From contig JAHCID010000006.1 of NCBI GenBank assembly GCA_026129405.1, positions 186,001 through 250,000 of the forward strand: a stretch of DNA of 64,000 nt, given 5' to 3'. Below are positions 42,720 to 52,413 of this stretch, in pieces. Position 1 is the first letter of the stretch. Each line of letters starts with the position of its first letter. The notes below the pieces were generated by a model, which was given only the letters and a program-made list of their open reading frames with translations, was not told the DNA's origin and searched no databases. The translations under genes and the position numbers were made by a program. Source of the stretch: a bacterium (lineage in GTDB: Bacteria; Desulfobacterota; Binatia; DP-6).

Positions 42720-45279
42720 ATGGCCCTGCTCCTCCTGGCCCGCCGCCAGCTCGCCCGGCACGCCGCCCGCACGGCGCTGACGGTCGCCGGCGTCGCCTGC
42801 GGCGTCGCGCTGGTGGTCGCCATCGAGGTGGTGAACGCGAGCACGCTGCGCGCCTTCACCGATGCCGTCGAGGATCTCGCCGGCACCGCCGCGCTGCAGG
42901 TGCGCGGCGCAGGGCCGTTCTCGGAAGACGTCGTCGAAACCCTGCGCGCCGTCCCCGGCGTGCGCTCGGCGGTGGCGATCATCACGACGACGTTCTTCCC
43001 GGTCGACGGCCCCGCCGCCGGCGAGGCGCTGTCGGTGTTCGCCGCCGACGTCGGCGACACCCAGGCCGTGAAGACGCTGCGCCTCGTGCAGGCGGGCGAG
43101 CGCGTCGTCGACGACCCGCTCGGCTTCCTCGTCGATCCGTCGAGCGTCGTGCTGACCGACGGCTTCGCCGCCCGCGTCGGCGCGCGGAAGGGCGACGTGC
43201 TGCGCCTGCGCACGCCGGTCGGCATCCAGCCGTTCACGGTGCGCGGCATCCTGCCGGCCGGCGGCGTCGGCCGCGCCTTCGGCGGCAACCTCGTCCTGAT
43301 GGACGTGATCGGCGCGCAGACGATCCTCGGCCGCGACCGCACCATCGACCAGATCGATCTCGCGCTCGCGCCGGGTGTCGCGGTCGAGGACGCCGAGCGC
43401 GCGGTCCGCGCCGTGCTGCCGCCGGGGCTGGACGTCGAGCGCCCCGAGCGGCGCGGCGAGCAGATCGAGCGCTACCTGCGCTCGTACCGCACGCTCCTCT
43501 CCGGGGTCTCGGGGCTGGCGCTGCTGGCGGCGATCTTCGTCGTCGGCAGCACCATCGCCACCGGCGTCGCGGCGCGCCGGCGCGAGCTCGGGCTGCTGCG
43601 CTGCGTGGGCGCGGGACGGCGCGCGATCCGCCGGCTGGTGCTCGGCGAGGCGGCGCTGGTCGGCGTCGTCGGCACGGCGGTCGGCCTGCCGCTCGGGCTG
43701 CTGCTCGCCCGCGCGCTGCTCGACACGGTGGCCGAGTCGGCGGCGCTCGTCTTCAACATGGCGTTCTTCGAGAGCGCGCTCGCCGTCGAGCCGGCGGCGC
43801 TCGCGCTGGGCGTGGTCGCCGGCCTCGGCGCCGCGCTCGCCGCGGCGGTGCTGCCCGCGCGCGGGCCATGTGGTGTCGCCGCTCGCCGCGGCGCGCGCCG
43901 ACGCTGCCGTGCCGACCGATCGGCGCTGGCCGGCGCGCGGCGCCGTGGGCGCGACGCTGCTGCTCACCGCCCTCGCGCTCTGGGCGCAGGTGCGCTTCGA
44001 CTCGGCCTGGGCCGGCAACGCCGCCGCGCTGCTCGCCGACTTCGCGCTCGTGTGCCTCTTCATGCGCCACGCCCGCCGCGTGGCGACCTGGGTGCTGGTG
44101 CCGCTGCGGCCGCTCTGCGGCGTCGCGGGGCGGCTCGCCATCGACCGCCTGGCGCAGATCCCGAACCCGCTCGCGCTCGCCGGCGGCGTGCTCGCGCTGG
44201 GGCTCGGGCTCATGCTGATGTCGGGCACGCTGGCGCGCAGCTTCGAGGAGTCGATGCTCGACTTCATCCGCCACCAGGTGCGCGCCGACCTCGTCGTCGC
44301 CTCGACGGCGAGCACCGGCTGGATCGAGTCGCCGCTGCCGGCGACGATCGGCGACGCGCTCGCCGCCGTGCCCGGCGTCGCGCGCGTCGAGCGCATCCGC
44401 CTCGCGGAGCACGTGCTCGGCGGCGAGCGCATCAGCGTCGACGCGCTCGAGGAGAGCGCCTTCGCGCCCGACCGCCGCGGCGACTTCGTGTTCGCGGCCG
44501 GCGACCCGCAGGCGGCGCTGGCGGCGGTGCGCGCGGAGCGCGGCGTGCTCGTGTCGCGCAACCTCGCACGCCGCACCGGCCTCGCGCCCGGCTCGCCGCT
44601 GGTGCTGGACACCCCCGCGGGGCGGCTCGCGACCACCGTCGTCGGCGTCGCGGTCGACTACGTCTCGCCGCGCGGCAGCGTCGTCATGGCGCGGCCGACC
44701 TACGAGCGCTGGTGGCACGACGCGACCGTCACCCGCTTCCACGTGACGCTCGCGCCCGGCGCCGACGCGGCCGCGGTGCGGCGCGCGATCGCCGAGGGAC
44801 CGGGCGCCGCCCAGGGCCTCAAGGTGCTGACCCAGCGCGAGCTGTACGCCTACCATCAGGACGCGGTCCGGCGCGCGTTCCGCTTCACCACGGCGCTCGA
44901 GATCCTGCCGCTGGTGGTGGCGGCGCTCGGGCTCGCCGAGGCGCTGCTCGCGGTCGCGCTCGACCGGCGTCGCGAGCTGGCGCTGCTGCGCGCGGCCGGC
45001 GCGACGCGCGGGCAGCTGGCGCGCGGGGTGGTCGCGGAGGCCCTCGGCGTCGGCGTGCTCGGGCTCGCCGGGGGCGTCGTGATGGGCGTGGTGCTGGCGC
45101 TGCTGTGGGTGCGGGTCAACTTCACGCAGCAGCTCGGGTGGGACCTCGACCTGCACCTCGCCACCGGCCAGCTGCCGCTGGCGGCGCTGGCGGCGCTCGG
45201 GGTGAGCCTCGTCGCCGGCTTCCTGCCGGCACGTCGCATCGCCCGCCTGCCGGTGGCGGCGGCGCTGCGCGGGGAATGA
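42720..45279 (+). CDS. FtsX/MacB-type ABC transporter permease, one frameshift
   Basis: The first frame (42720 to about 43865) encodes LLLARRQLARHAARTALTVAG, a periplasmic MacB-like domain and three membrane helices ending AALAAAVLPAR. The second frame (about 43870-45279) continues VVSPLAAARADA, a second FtsX repeat, ALEILPLVVAALGLAEALLAV and RIARLPVAAALRGE. Removing one base in the CCCGCGCGCGGGCC run near 43855-43870 restores a permease of about 850 residues with eight or so helices, as in lipoprotein or macrolide exporters. No ATPase gene is adjacent. This is probably an assembly error or a recent mutation. Confidence 0.75.
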
Positions 45280-45313
45280 CGTCGGCGCCGATGCCGGACG
45301 GCACCGGCGGCGA

Positions 45314-45343
45314 TTGACACCTCCCAGCGGCGGTCCGTAGCTC
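45314..45343 (+). promoter_or_regulatory. Possible promoter of the secreted cysteine-rich protein gene
   Basis: TTGACA (45314-45319) is a perfect -35 and TAGCTC (45338-45343) a partial -10 at 18-base spacing, ending nine bases before the ATG at 45352. It follows the permease stop by about 35 bases. Confidence 0.35.
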
Positions 45344-45351
45344 ACCCCCCC

Positions 45352-46785
45352 ATGCGCTCCCTCCTCGCCGCCGGCCTCCTCGCCGCCCTCGCCACCACCG
45401 CGGCCGCCGGGCTGGTGCCGCAGCAGCGCGGCAACGCCTGCGACGCCGCCTGGGAGATCGACGGCGTCGATCCGGCGCCTGGATCCCGCCGCCGCGCCGC
45501 CTGGATCGCGACCTGCACGGACGGCGATCCGTTCTGCGACCGCGATGCCACGACCAACGGCGTCTGCGTCGTCGCGGTGCGCGCCTGCGCGCAGCCTTCC
45601 CTGGAGGGCTGCACGGCGACGCCCGTCCGGCGGCTGCGGGTGCCGAAGGCGACGGCGGCGCGGCTGCCGGACCTCGTGCTGCCGGACCCGCGAGCCGGCG
45701 CGGCCTGCGGAGCGTGGAGCACGCTCGAGACCGTCGCCACCGAGGCCGGCGAGACCGGCGCCCTGGTCCTCGACACGCGCCGTCGTGGGCGGCGCGGCAA
45801 GAGCCGCGTGGTGATGCGCTGTCGCCCGGCCGGCGACCGTCCGCTGCCCTGTCCGCAGCGCGCCGCCGGCAAGCCGTCGCGCGCCACGCTCACCTGGCGC
45901 GGCGCAGGCAGCGACCTCGACCTCGGACCTAGCGGCGAGGCCCACAACTTCCCCTTCCTCGAGGGACGCGGCCTCGACCTCTGCCTCGGCGCCTGCGACG
46001 GCGACGCGACCTGCCGGGTCCGAGCGATCGACGCCGAGCAGCTCTCGGCGCCGCTCCCGCTGCTCGCGAACGGCGTGCCGGTGTGCCTGAATCCGCGCCT
46101 GGCCGCGGTACCCGACGGGACGCTCGACCTCGCGCACGGCGCGCTGGCGCTGAACGTGACGCTCGCCGCGGACGTGCACGTCTTGCAGGGGCTGGGCCAG
46201 GTGTGCCCGCGCTGCAGCGGCGACGGCACCGTCGGCTCGGCGGGGCTCTGCCAGGGCGGGCCGAACCAGGGCAAGCCATGCGTGGTCGACGCGCTCACGA
46301 CCGTCCCCGGCACCTTGGGAGACCCGCTCTATCAGCTCTCGCAGGACTGCCCGCCGAGCGGAGAGCCGGCCCGCACGCTCGACCTGCCGCTCGTGCTCTC
46401 GACCGGCGAGCGCCGGCTCGACGGCTCGAAGCCGTGCCCGGGCCAGACGATGGACGACTCCTGCCACGGCACGGGAACCTGCACCGTCGACTGCGCGGAC
46501 ACGCCCGCTCCCAAGGGCGGCATCAACCAGACCTGCTGCTCCGACAACCCGATCCTACCCTGCTTCCCCAGCGCGCCGGACGCGAGCGGCGCGCTGGCGC
46601 GCACCGGTACTCCAGCCGCCCTCGTGCCGCCGGACCCGGCCCTGCCCAGGAGCGGTGACGGCGTGCTCGCCCACGTTGGCTGTATGCCGCGCACGACCGA
46701 CTCCACCGTGGACATCCTCACCGGTTTCCCCGGCCCCACCGCCTGGCTACTGCCCTTCCGCCTGACGCTGCAGGGCGCCGACTGA
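45352..46785 (+). CDS. Secreted cysteine-rich protein of unknown function
   Basis: This 477-residue protein has a signal peptide (SLLAAGLLAALATTAAA) and more than 30 cysteines, in small clusters such as CTDGDPFCD, CPRCSGDGTVG, LCQGGPNQGKPC and CTVDC. The GGPNQGKPC motif recurs in large secreted proteins of some uncultivated Gram-negative lineages. There is no transmembrane anchor at the C-terminus. Disulfide-rich extracellular or outer-surface location is likely; function is unknown. Confidence 0.75.
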   Translation: MRSLLAAGLLAALATTAAAGLVPQQRGNACDAAWEIDGVDPAPGSRRRAAWIATCTDGDPFCDRDATTNGVCVVAVRACAQPSLEGCTATPVRRLRVPKATAARLPDLVLPDPRAGAACGAWSTLETVATEAGETGALVLDTRRRGRRGKSRVVMRCRPAGDRPLPCPQRAAGKPSRATLTWRGAGSDLDLGPSGEAHNFPFLEGRGLDLCLGACDGDATCRVRAIDAEQLSAPLPLLANGVPVCLNPRLAAVPDGTLDLAHGALALNVTLAADVHVLQGLGQVCPRCSGDGTVGSAGLCQGGPNQGKPCVVDALTTVPGTLGDPLYQLSQDCPPSGEPARTLDLPLVLSTGERRLDGSKPCPGQTMDDSCHGTGTCTVDCADTPAPKGGINQTCCSDNPILPCFPSAPDASGALARTGTPAALVPPDPALPRSGDGVLAHVGCMPRTTDSTVDILTGFPGPTAWLLPFRLTLQGAD

Positions 46786-46831
46786 CCCGAGGGTGGACAC
46801 CCGGCCGGCGGGGATGCTTTCACCCGGCGCC

Positions 46832-47473
46832 ATGTCCGCGATCGACGTCGCCGCCCTCGGCGAGGACGTGCCGCTCCTCGAGGGCCTCCGCACCTGTCGC
46901 GCGCTGCGGCGCCTCCGGTCCGACCCGGTGCCCCCCGCGCTGATCCGCAAGGTGTGCGAGGCCGGCACCTTCGCGCCGAGCGGCGGCAACCGCCAGCCGT
47001 GGGTCTTCGTCGCCGTCACCGACGCCGCGCGGCGGCGCTGGGTGGCCGAGCGCTACCGCCCGCTCTTCCACCAGTACATCGCGCCCGCGCTCGCGGCGGC
47101 GAAGGACGCCGCCTATCCCGAGGCGAAGCGCCGCAACATGCGGGCCGCGATCCATCTCGCCGACCATCTGCACGAGGCGCCCGTACATCTCTTCGTCGCC
47201 GGCTGGACGCGGCGTGGGGCGCCGCAGCTCCAGGCGCTGTTCCCCGCGGTGCAGAACGTCTTGCTCGCGTGTCGCGCCGTCGGCCTCGGGGCGTCGCTGA
47301 CGCAGGTGCACCTCGCCGTCGGCCGCGAGGTCGACGCCTTCCTCGGGCTGCCCGAGGGCTGCCCGTCGTGCGCGTTGATCCCGATCGGGTGGCCGATCGG
47401 CCGCCATGCGCGCCCGCAGCGACGGCCGGTCGACGGCTGCCTCTTCTGGGACCGCTACACGCCGCCGGCGTGA
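46832..47473 (+). CDS. Nitroreductase family protein
   Basis: This 213-residue FMN-dependent nitroreductase-fold protein has the N-terminal TCRALRRLRSDPVPPALI block, the flavin-binding FAPSGGNRQPWVFV and PAVQNVLLACRAVGLGASLT. The ATG at 46832 is preferred; another at 46814 is possible. It probably reduces nitro, quinone or related substrates with NAD(P)H. Confidence 0.9.
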   Translation: MSAIDVAALGEDVPLLEGLRTCRALRRLRSDPVPPALIRKVCEAGTFAPSGGNRQPWVFVAVTDAARRRWVAERYRPLFHQYIAPALAAAKDAAYPEAKRRNMRAAIHLADHLHEAPVHLFVAGWTRRGAPQLQALFPAVQNVLLACRAVGLGASLTQVHLAVGREVDAFLGLPEGCPSCALIPIGWPIGRHARPQRRPVDGCLFWDRYTPPA

Positions 47474-47534
47474 GGGCTCGGCAGCGCGTGCACGCCGCGC
47501 GGAGGTCGACGGCGTCGGCTGCCGACCGGCGCGC

Positions 47535-48323
47535 TCAGCCGCGGTCGAGGTTGCCGACGGTGAACATGCTCTCGCTGACGCCCTCGTCGTACTTGACGTC
47601 GGTGATCTTGAAGACGGTGCGGGTGTCGGCGGGCAGGTTCGAGACCTCGGATTCGACGGCCATGTCGTAGCTGCCGAAGCGCTGGTAGCGCTTCGGCACC
47701 ACGCGCTTCACGACCTTATCGGCGTCCTCGTAGACGTCCATGCGCCACAGGTAGAGGTCGTCGGTGCCGAACCAGAGCCGGTACTTGGTGTAGGCGAACT
47801 CCTCGTTCTTCGGCACGAGCTCGACCACGTGGCAGACCTTGCCGTCGACGGTCTCCTCGCCGGCCAGCGTCGCGGTGGCCTCGTCGTCGTTCCACTGCTG
47901 GATGCGGACCATGAGCTCGAGGTCGCGATACGACAGGTCGGCGCCGAAGAAGTTCTCGTCGCGCTGGCCCTCGGCGATGCGGCGGGTGCGGCGGGTGGTC
48001 GGCGCCCACAGCCACTGCTGATCGCGCTCGCCGCGCGGCGAGAGGTGGAGGAAGCGCGTGCCCTTCACGTCGGCCGGGGCGGTGAAGGAGATGAAGGTGC
48101 GGTGCTCGCCGCGCGGATCGGTCTGCTCGGTGATCTCCATCTCGCGCGTGCGCACCATCGAGCCCTTGTCGTAGGTGTCCATGGCGGCGCGCGCCTTGCG
48201 GTCCTTCCAGGTGGAGAAGCCGTGCTGCTGCTCGGCCTGGGTGAGGACCTCACGCCCGGTGAGCGCGACGGCCTGGGTGGTGACGAGAGCGACGGCGGTG
48301 ACGGCGAGCGCGAGGGTGTGCAC
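47535..48323 (-). CDS. Outer membrane lipoprotein-sorting (LolA-like) protein
   Basis: This 262-residue protein has a signal peptide (LALAVTAVALVTTQAVA) and a LolA-like beta-barrel signature: EITEQTDPRGEHRTFISFTAP, GTRFLHLSPRG, WLWAPTTRRTRRIA and NFFGADLSYRDLE. Members of this group often accompany RND or MMPL exporters and are thought to carry lipids across the periplasm. No exporter is adjacent here. It is divergent from the esterase over about 95 bases. Confidence 0.9.
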   Translation of the reverse strand: MHTLALAVTAVALVTTQAVALTGREVLTQAEQQHGFSTWKDRKARAAMDTYDKGSMVRTREMEITEQTDPRGEHRTFISFTAPADVKGTRFLHLSPRGERDQQWLWAPTTRRTRRIAEGQRDENFFGADLSYRDLELMVRIQQWNDDEATATLAGEETVDGKVCHVVELVPKNEEFAYTKYRLWFGTDDLYLWRMDVYEDADKVVKRVVPKRYQRFGSYDMAVESEVSNLPADTRTVFKITDVKYDEGVSESMFTVGNLDRG

Positions 48324-48417
48324 GGCGCGGGACTAGCACCGGCGGGCGCAGGGCACCAAACGGACGCGCCCTGCGGCGCCTCGCCCTGCCGCGAGCGCTT
48401 CGCTACCAACGGCCGCC

Positions 48418-49365
48418 ATGCCGATCGAGCCCCGCCTCCGTCCCCTCCTCGCCGTCGCCCGCATGACCGATCGCCACGACCCGTCGGTGCCGATGTCGGT
48501 CCGCCGCCGCCGGCTGGCCGCGCGTGCGGCGGGACTGGGCGGCGTGGTCATGCGCCGCGGGCCCGCGCCGGCCCACGTCGTGCACCATCAGGTGCCGGTG
48601 GCCGGCGGCGCCGTCACGGTGCGCGTCTACGTCCCGCACGGCGTCGGCCCCCATCCCCTCTACGTCTTCCTGCACGGCGGCGGCTGGTGCGTCGGCACGC
48701 TCGACGAGCGCGATCCGCGCTGCCGCGCGGTGTCGGCCGGGGCACGCTGCATCGTCGCGTCGGTCGACTACCGCCTGGCGCCCGAGAACCGGTTCCCGAC
48801 GCCGCTCGAGGACTGCTGGGCGGCGCTCTGCTGGCTGGTCGACAACGCCGCCCGCCTGGGCGCCGACCCGCGGCGGGTGGCGATCGGCGGCGAGTCGGCC
48901 GGCGCGAACCTGGCGGCCGTGTGCGCGCTCCGCGCGCGCGACCGCGGCGGCCCCCGGCTCTGCCATCAGTGGCTCGACGTCCCGGCGACCGACGCCACGC
49001 TCGCGCAGGAGGGCCACCGCAACGTCGCCGACGGCTACCTCCTCGACGCCGTGCTCATCGACGAGTTCCTCGCCGAGTACCTCGGGCCGGACGGCAGCCG
49101 CACCGATCCGCGCGTGTCGCCGCTGCTGGCGGCGTCGCACGCCGCCCTGCCCCCGGCGTGGATCATGAGCGCCGAGTACGACCGCCTGCGCGGCGACGCC
49201 GCCGCCTACGCGGACGCGCTGCGCGCGGCCGGGGTGGCCGTGCGGCACACGCGGCTGGCGGGCCACGTGCACATGTCGTTCGCATTCACGCGCCTGCTGC
49301 CGTCGGCGGCGGCGTACGAGGCGGCGGCGATCGCCGCGCTGGCGGCGGCGTTCGCGCAGGAGTGA
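48418..49365 (+). CDS. Alpha/beta hydrolase, hormone-sensitive lipase family
   Basis: This 315-residue carboxylesterase has the oxyanion motif FLHGGGWCVG, the nucleophile Ser in IGGESAGANLA, VDYRLAPENRFP, the Asp in SAEYDRLRGDA and His in AGHVHMSF. These complete the HSL/type IV lipase triad. It is the last very GC-rich gene before the compositionally different TerB operon. Confidence 0.92.
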   Translation: MPIEPRLRPLLAVARMTDRHDPSVPMSVRRRRLAARAAGLGGVVMRRGPAPAHVVHHQVPVAGGAVTVRVYVPHGVGPHPLYVFLHGGGWCVGTLDERDPRCRAVSAGARCIVASVDYRLAPENRFPTPLEDCWAALCWLVDNAARLGADPRRVAIGGESAGANLAAVCALRARDRGGPRLCHQWLDVPATDATLAQEGHRNVADGYLLDAVLIDEFLAEYLGPDGSRTDPRVSPLLAASHAALPPAWIMSAEYDRLRGDAAAYADALRAAGVAVRHTRLAGHVHMSFAFTRLLPSAAAYEAAAIAALAAAFAQE

Positions 49366-49425
49366 CCTTGGGCGCAGGGGCACAGCCCGCGAGCCTCCCA
49401 TGCTTCGCGCCACCAGCGAGTACGC

Positions 49426-49455
49426 TTGCCCGGTTTGCAATCGACTTGCTAGCCT
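49426..49455 (+). promoter_or_regulatory. Possible promoter upstream of the TerB operon
   Basis: TTGCCC (49426-49431), an 18-base spacer and TAGCCT (49450-49455) lie in a locally AT-richer stretch of the 267-base gap between the esterase and the TerB gene. The elements are weak matches. I see nothing else in the gap; no attachment-site repeat is evident. Confidence 0.25.
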
Positions 49456-49632
49456 TACCGGCGATGTGCAGCGTGCTTTCCGCATGGTGGATCGGTTGAC
49501 CGCGGCGCCGCCCGCCAGCTCGCTCTCGTGGGCGGGCATCGTTGCGGTCGAACGGCTGGATGCGGTCGGCACTCCCCGCCATACCATCCCGCCAGTTTGC
49601 CCCTGGCATGCTGCCCGCAGGTCCGCACGCTG

Positions 49633-52413
49633 ATGGGACGTCGGCGCAAAGGTAGCGGGATCGGGGTCGCCGGTATCATCGCCATTGGTGCTGTGGCTGC
49701 GATAGCCGCAGCCGTCGAATGGATCGGGCGGCATCCTGAGGTGCTCTTGCTCGCGCTGGCCGGCGCAGGTGGAGCGCTGGCGATCCACAACCGAAGCGCC
49801 AAGAACCGCGCTGATGCTGACGTGCGCTCGTTACGTGCCATGCAGGAGGCGAACGCTCGGCGGATACTCGACGACTGCCTGTCGTTGTGCCGGAATAGCG
49901 CCAAAGCTTCGACGCGTACGAGCCGCGCGGCACTCGGTATCCGGCAGGTCGAAGAGCTCCAGAGGCTGGGATCACTCGACGAAGCCGACACGTCCCGCCT
50001 CCTTCGGTACTTCCATGCAGTAGCGCGGTCCGCTCAGGCGCTCGAAGCGTTCGCGAAAGGCATCGGAGACGGGACGACCCGGACACGATGGAAGCGACTC
50101 GCAGAGGCTCGCGCCCTGGCTCGGGAGGCTGGTCTCACGGACGAGATACTGCGCGACGCCGAAGCCCTGCATCCGGCGACCGCGGCGCCGCTGGTGGTCG
50201 CAGACGTCCTGCACGACGACGCCATCGATCGTACGCCACACGACGACGAAGACGTGACGCTCGCCCCATCTGCACCAGCGATCGAGCGGTCACGGGTTGC
50301 CTTGACGAGCTCGGTGGGCGCACCGAGTGTCATACGGCGTCCGACGTCGGCCGCGAATGCTCGATGGGTGCAACCCGGCGAGACGGTAGAGATAGCAGAA
50401 CGGCGCATCACGGCGGGAATGTTGTGGATCGGTACCGGATTGGCCGCGGTGAACACGCACGGCCACGAGCCTGCCCTGATCGACCCCAGCCTACCCGTCG
50501 ACGAGAGTGCGGCCGACGTCTCGGGCGACGGCATGCCCTACTCACCCTCCTACGCCGGCATCGATCCCCAGTGCCGAGCCGCGTATCTCGCGTGGCTTGC
50601 GAACGGGAGATGCTCTTCCGAGTTCGATGTCGGCTACGTGTTCCTGTTCTACTATGGCCTCGAACGGCGACTCCTCCACGAGGATCGAGCCGAGGTTGTC
50701 GGTACAGATGAAGTCGCTGCCATCAGGGAGGAGATCGAGCGCCTCCTGACGTTGTACCCACGTGGCTCGTTCCCCTCCTACGCACAGGGGCTTCTCAACT
50801 ACATCGATGCGCGGTGGAACGTGGTGACACCCACGGGCACCGTGCCAAGCCGTCCAAACGGTGCCGAGATCCCCGTACGCATTCGCGCTGCCCTCGGACA
50901 AGCCGCGCTCGAGGGCAAACCGATCCCATCCGATCTGGCGCTCGCCTGGCTTCGATCCCATCCCGCACCGGGGCTGGGGCGATCGTTCATCGTGTGCGCA
51001 CCCGAGTTCGATGCGCTGTTCCAGCGCAGATACACCGACCACTTCGGCAGCGGCCTCATCATCAAGCCCAACCGCGCTCGCATTGTAGCGCGATACGGGC
51101 CGGCGAGCGCGTCCTTCGGGGGACGTGAAGCGCGCGCACAGCTCGCGCTCCCTGACCCGACGCAGGTGAGTGCGCCTTGGACTCAGCTGCACTCGATCGC
51201 CAGCGGCTGCTGCGACGATCTCGACCCGTTCCGGCGCCTTGTCTCGCGGCGTCCCGACGCTCGCAACGCCCCTGAGGCATTCATCTCCCTCCCGACCGAC
51301 CTGCACCACGCTGCACCGAGCGCACTGGCTCCGCTGCGGTCCTGGGCGGGCTCGACCTCCGCAGCAGCGCAGTTCGCCACAGCCGAAGCGGCGATTCTCA
51401 TACGACTGTGGTGCGAGGCTGGAGGGCAAGCGGAGCGATCCCGACCGATGTCCGTGGCGGTGGCACAGCTTCTCGACCGCTGGGACATCGGCATCGAGCC
51501 CGATACCCGCTTCGGCGGGCCTCCACTCGCAGCGGACGGTAGCGTCGTCCTCTTTCGCAACCCCCGTCCTCGCTCCGACGCCTCCAGCGATGGATATGCC
51601 GCGGTCGCGGTCGTGAGCCAGCTCTGCGCGGTCTTCGCCATGGCGGACGGGCATCTGCACCCCGACGAGGCTCGCGCCGTCGAGGATCATCTCGCCGCAG
51701 CTCCGGACCTGGACGACAGTGAGCGACGACGGCTCGTCGCTCACTTCCATTGGAGCCTCGCAAAGCCCCCATCGATGACGACACTCGGTCGTCGGCTCCG
51801 CGAGCTTCCACCGGATGCGCGTGAAGGCATCCGGGTTCTCCTCATTCGGCTGGTTTCCAGCGACGCCCGAGTCCACCCCGCCGACGTGAAGCTCCTCGCG
51901 CGCGTCTACAAAGCGCTCGATATGGACCCGGGGCGCGTCCACGCCGACATCCATGCGGCGATGGCCGGGGATGGGACCGTCCACGATGGACCTCACGTGG
52001 TTCGTCCCGCAGGAACAGAAAGACGGTTTCAGATCCCTCCGGAGCCGTCACCCCAACGCGGCATCGTTCTCGACCAGGCCCGCGTGGACCAGCGCGTCGC
52101 TGAGTCCGTCCGGGTCGCACAGATGCTGGGCGCCATCTTCGCCGACGACCCTGCGCCGCCCACCGTCGCTCCGCCCGAAGCCGGAATCGCCGGGCTGGAC
52201 CCCACTCACTCGGCGCTCCTTCGAAAGCTGAGAGGGACCGCTTCACTCTCGCGTGCCGCGTTCGAAGCACTTGCTACCGATGCCGCGCTCCTTCCGGACG
52301 GCGCGATCGAGACGTTGAACGAGGCTGCATTCGAGATCGCGGATGCTCCGCTCTGCGAAGGTGACGATCCCATCGACCTGGACGCACACGTCCTCGAGGT
52401 AATGCTCCGATGA
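49633..52413 (+). CDS. Membrane-anchored TerB-N/TerB/TerB-C protein
   Basis: This 926-residue protein starts with two hydrophobic segments (GVAGIIAIGAVAAIAAAVEW and HPEVLLLALAGAGGALAIH). A helical region and a TerB N-terminal domain follow at about 242-500 (RWVQPGETVEIAE, EPALIDPSLPV, VGYVFLFYYGLERRLL). A TerB core is at about 650-780 (LCAVFAMADGHLHPDEARAVEDH) and a TerB-C-like end is at about 815-923. TerB domains bind metal and are tied to stress and phage-related systems. The gene overlaps the ATPase gene by 4 bases. It may tether the ATPase-helicase pair to the membrane. ATG 49633 lacks a strong ribosome-binding site. Confidence 0.85.
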   Translation: MGRRRKGSGIGVAGIIAIGAVAAIAAAVEWIGRHPEVLLLALAGAGGALAIHNRSAKNRADADVRSLRAMQEANARRILDDCLSLCRNSAKASTRTSRAALGIRQVEELQRLGSLDEADTSRLLRYFHAVARSAQALEAFAKGIGDGTTRTRWKRLAEARALAREAGLTDEILRDAEALHPATAAPLVVADVLHDDAIDRTPHDDEDVTLAPSAPAIERSRVALTSSVGAPSVIRRPTSAANARWVQPGETVEIAERRITAGMLWIGTGLAAVNTHGHEPALIDPSLPVDESAADVSGDGMPYSPSYAGIDPQCRAAYLAWLANGRCSSEFDVGYVFLFYYGLERRLLHEDRAEVVGTDEVAAIREEIERLLTLYPRGSFPSYAQGLLNYIDARWNVVTPTGTVPSRPNGAEIPVRIRAALGQAALEGKPIPSDLALAWLRSHPAPGLGRSFIVCAPEFDALFQRRYTDHFGSGLIIKPNRARIVARYGPASASFGGREARAQLALPDPTQVSAPWTQLHSIASGCCDDLDPFRRLVSRRPDARNAPEAFISLPTDLHHAAPSALAPLRSWAGSTSAAAQFATAEAAILIRLWCEAGGQAERSRPMSVAVAQLLDRWDIGIEPDTRFGGPPLAADGSVVLFRNPRPRSDASSDGYAAVAVVSQLCAVFAMADGHLHPDEARAVEDHLAAAPDLDDSERRRLVAHFHWSLAKPPSMTTLGRRLRELPPDAREGIRVLLIRLVSSDARVHPADVKLLARVYKALDMDPGRVHADIHAAMAGDGTVHDGPHVVRPAGTERRFQIPPEPSPQRGIVLDQARVDQRVAESVRVAQMLGAIFADDPAPPTVAPPEAGIAGLDPTHSALLRKLRGTASLSRAAFEALATDAALLPDGAIETLNEAAFEIADAPLCEGDDPIDLDAHVLEVMLR

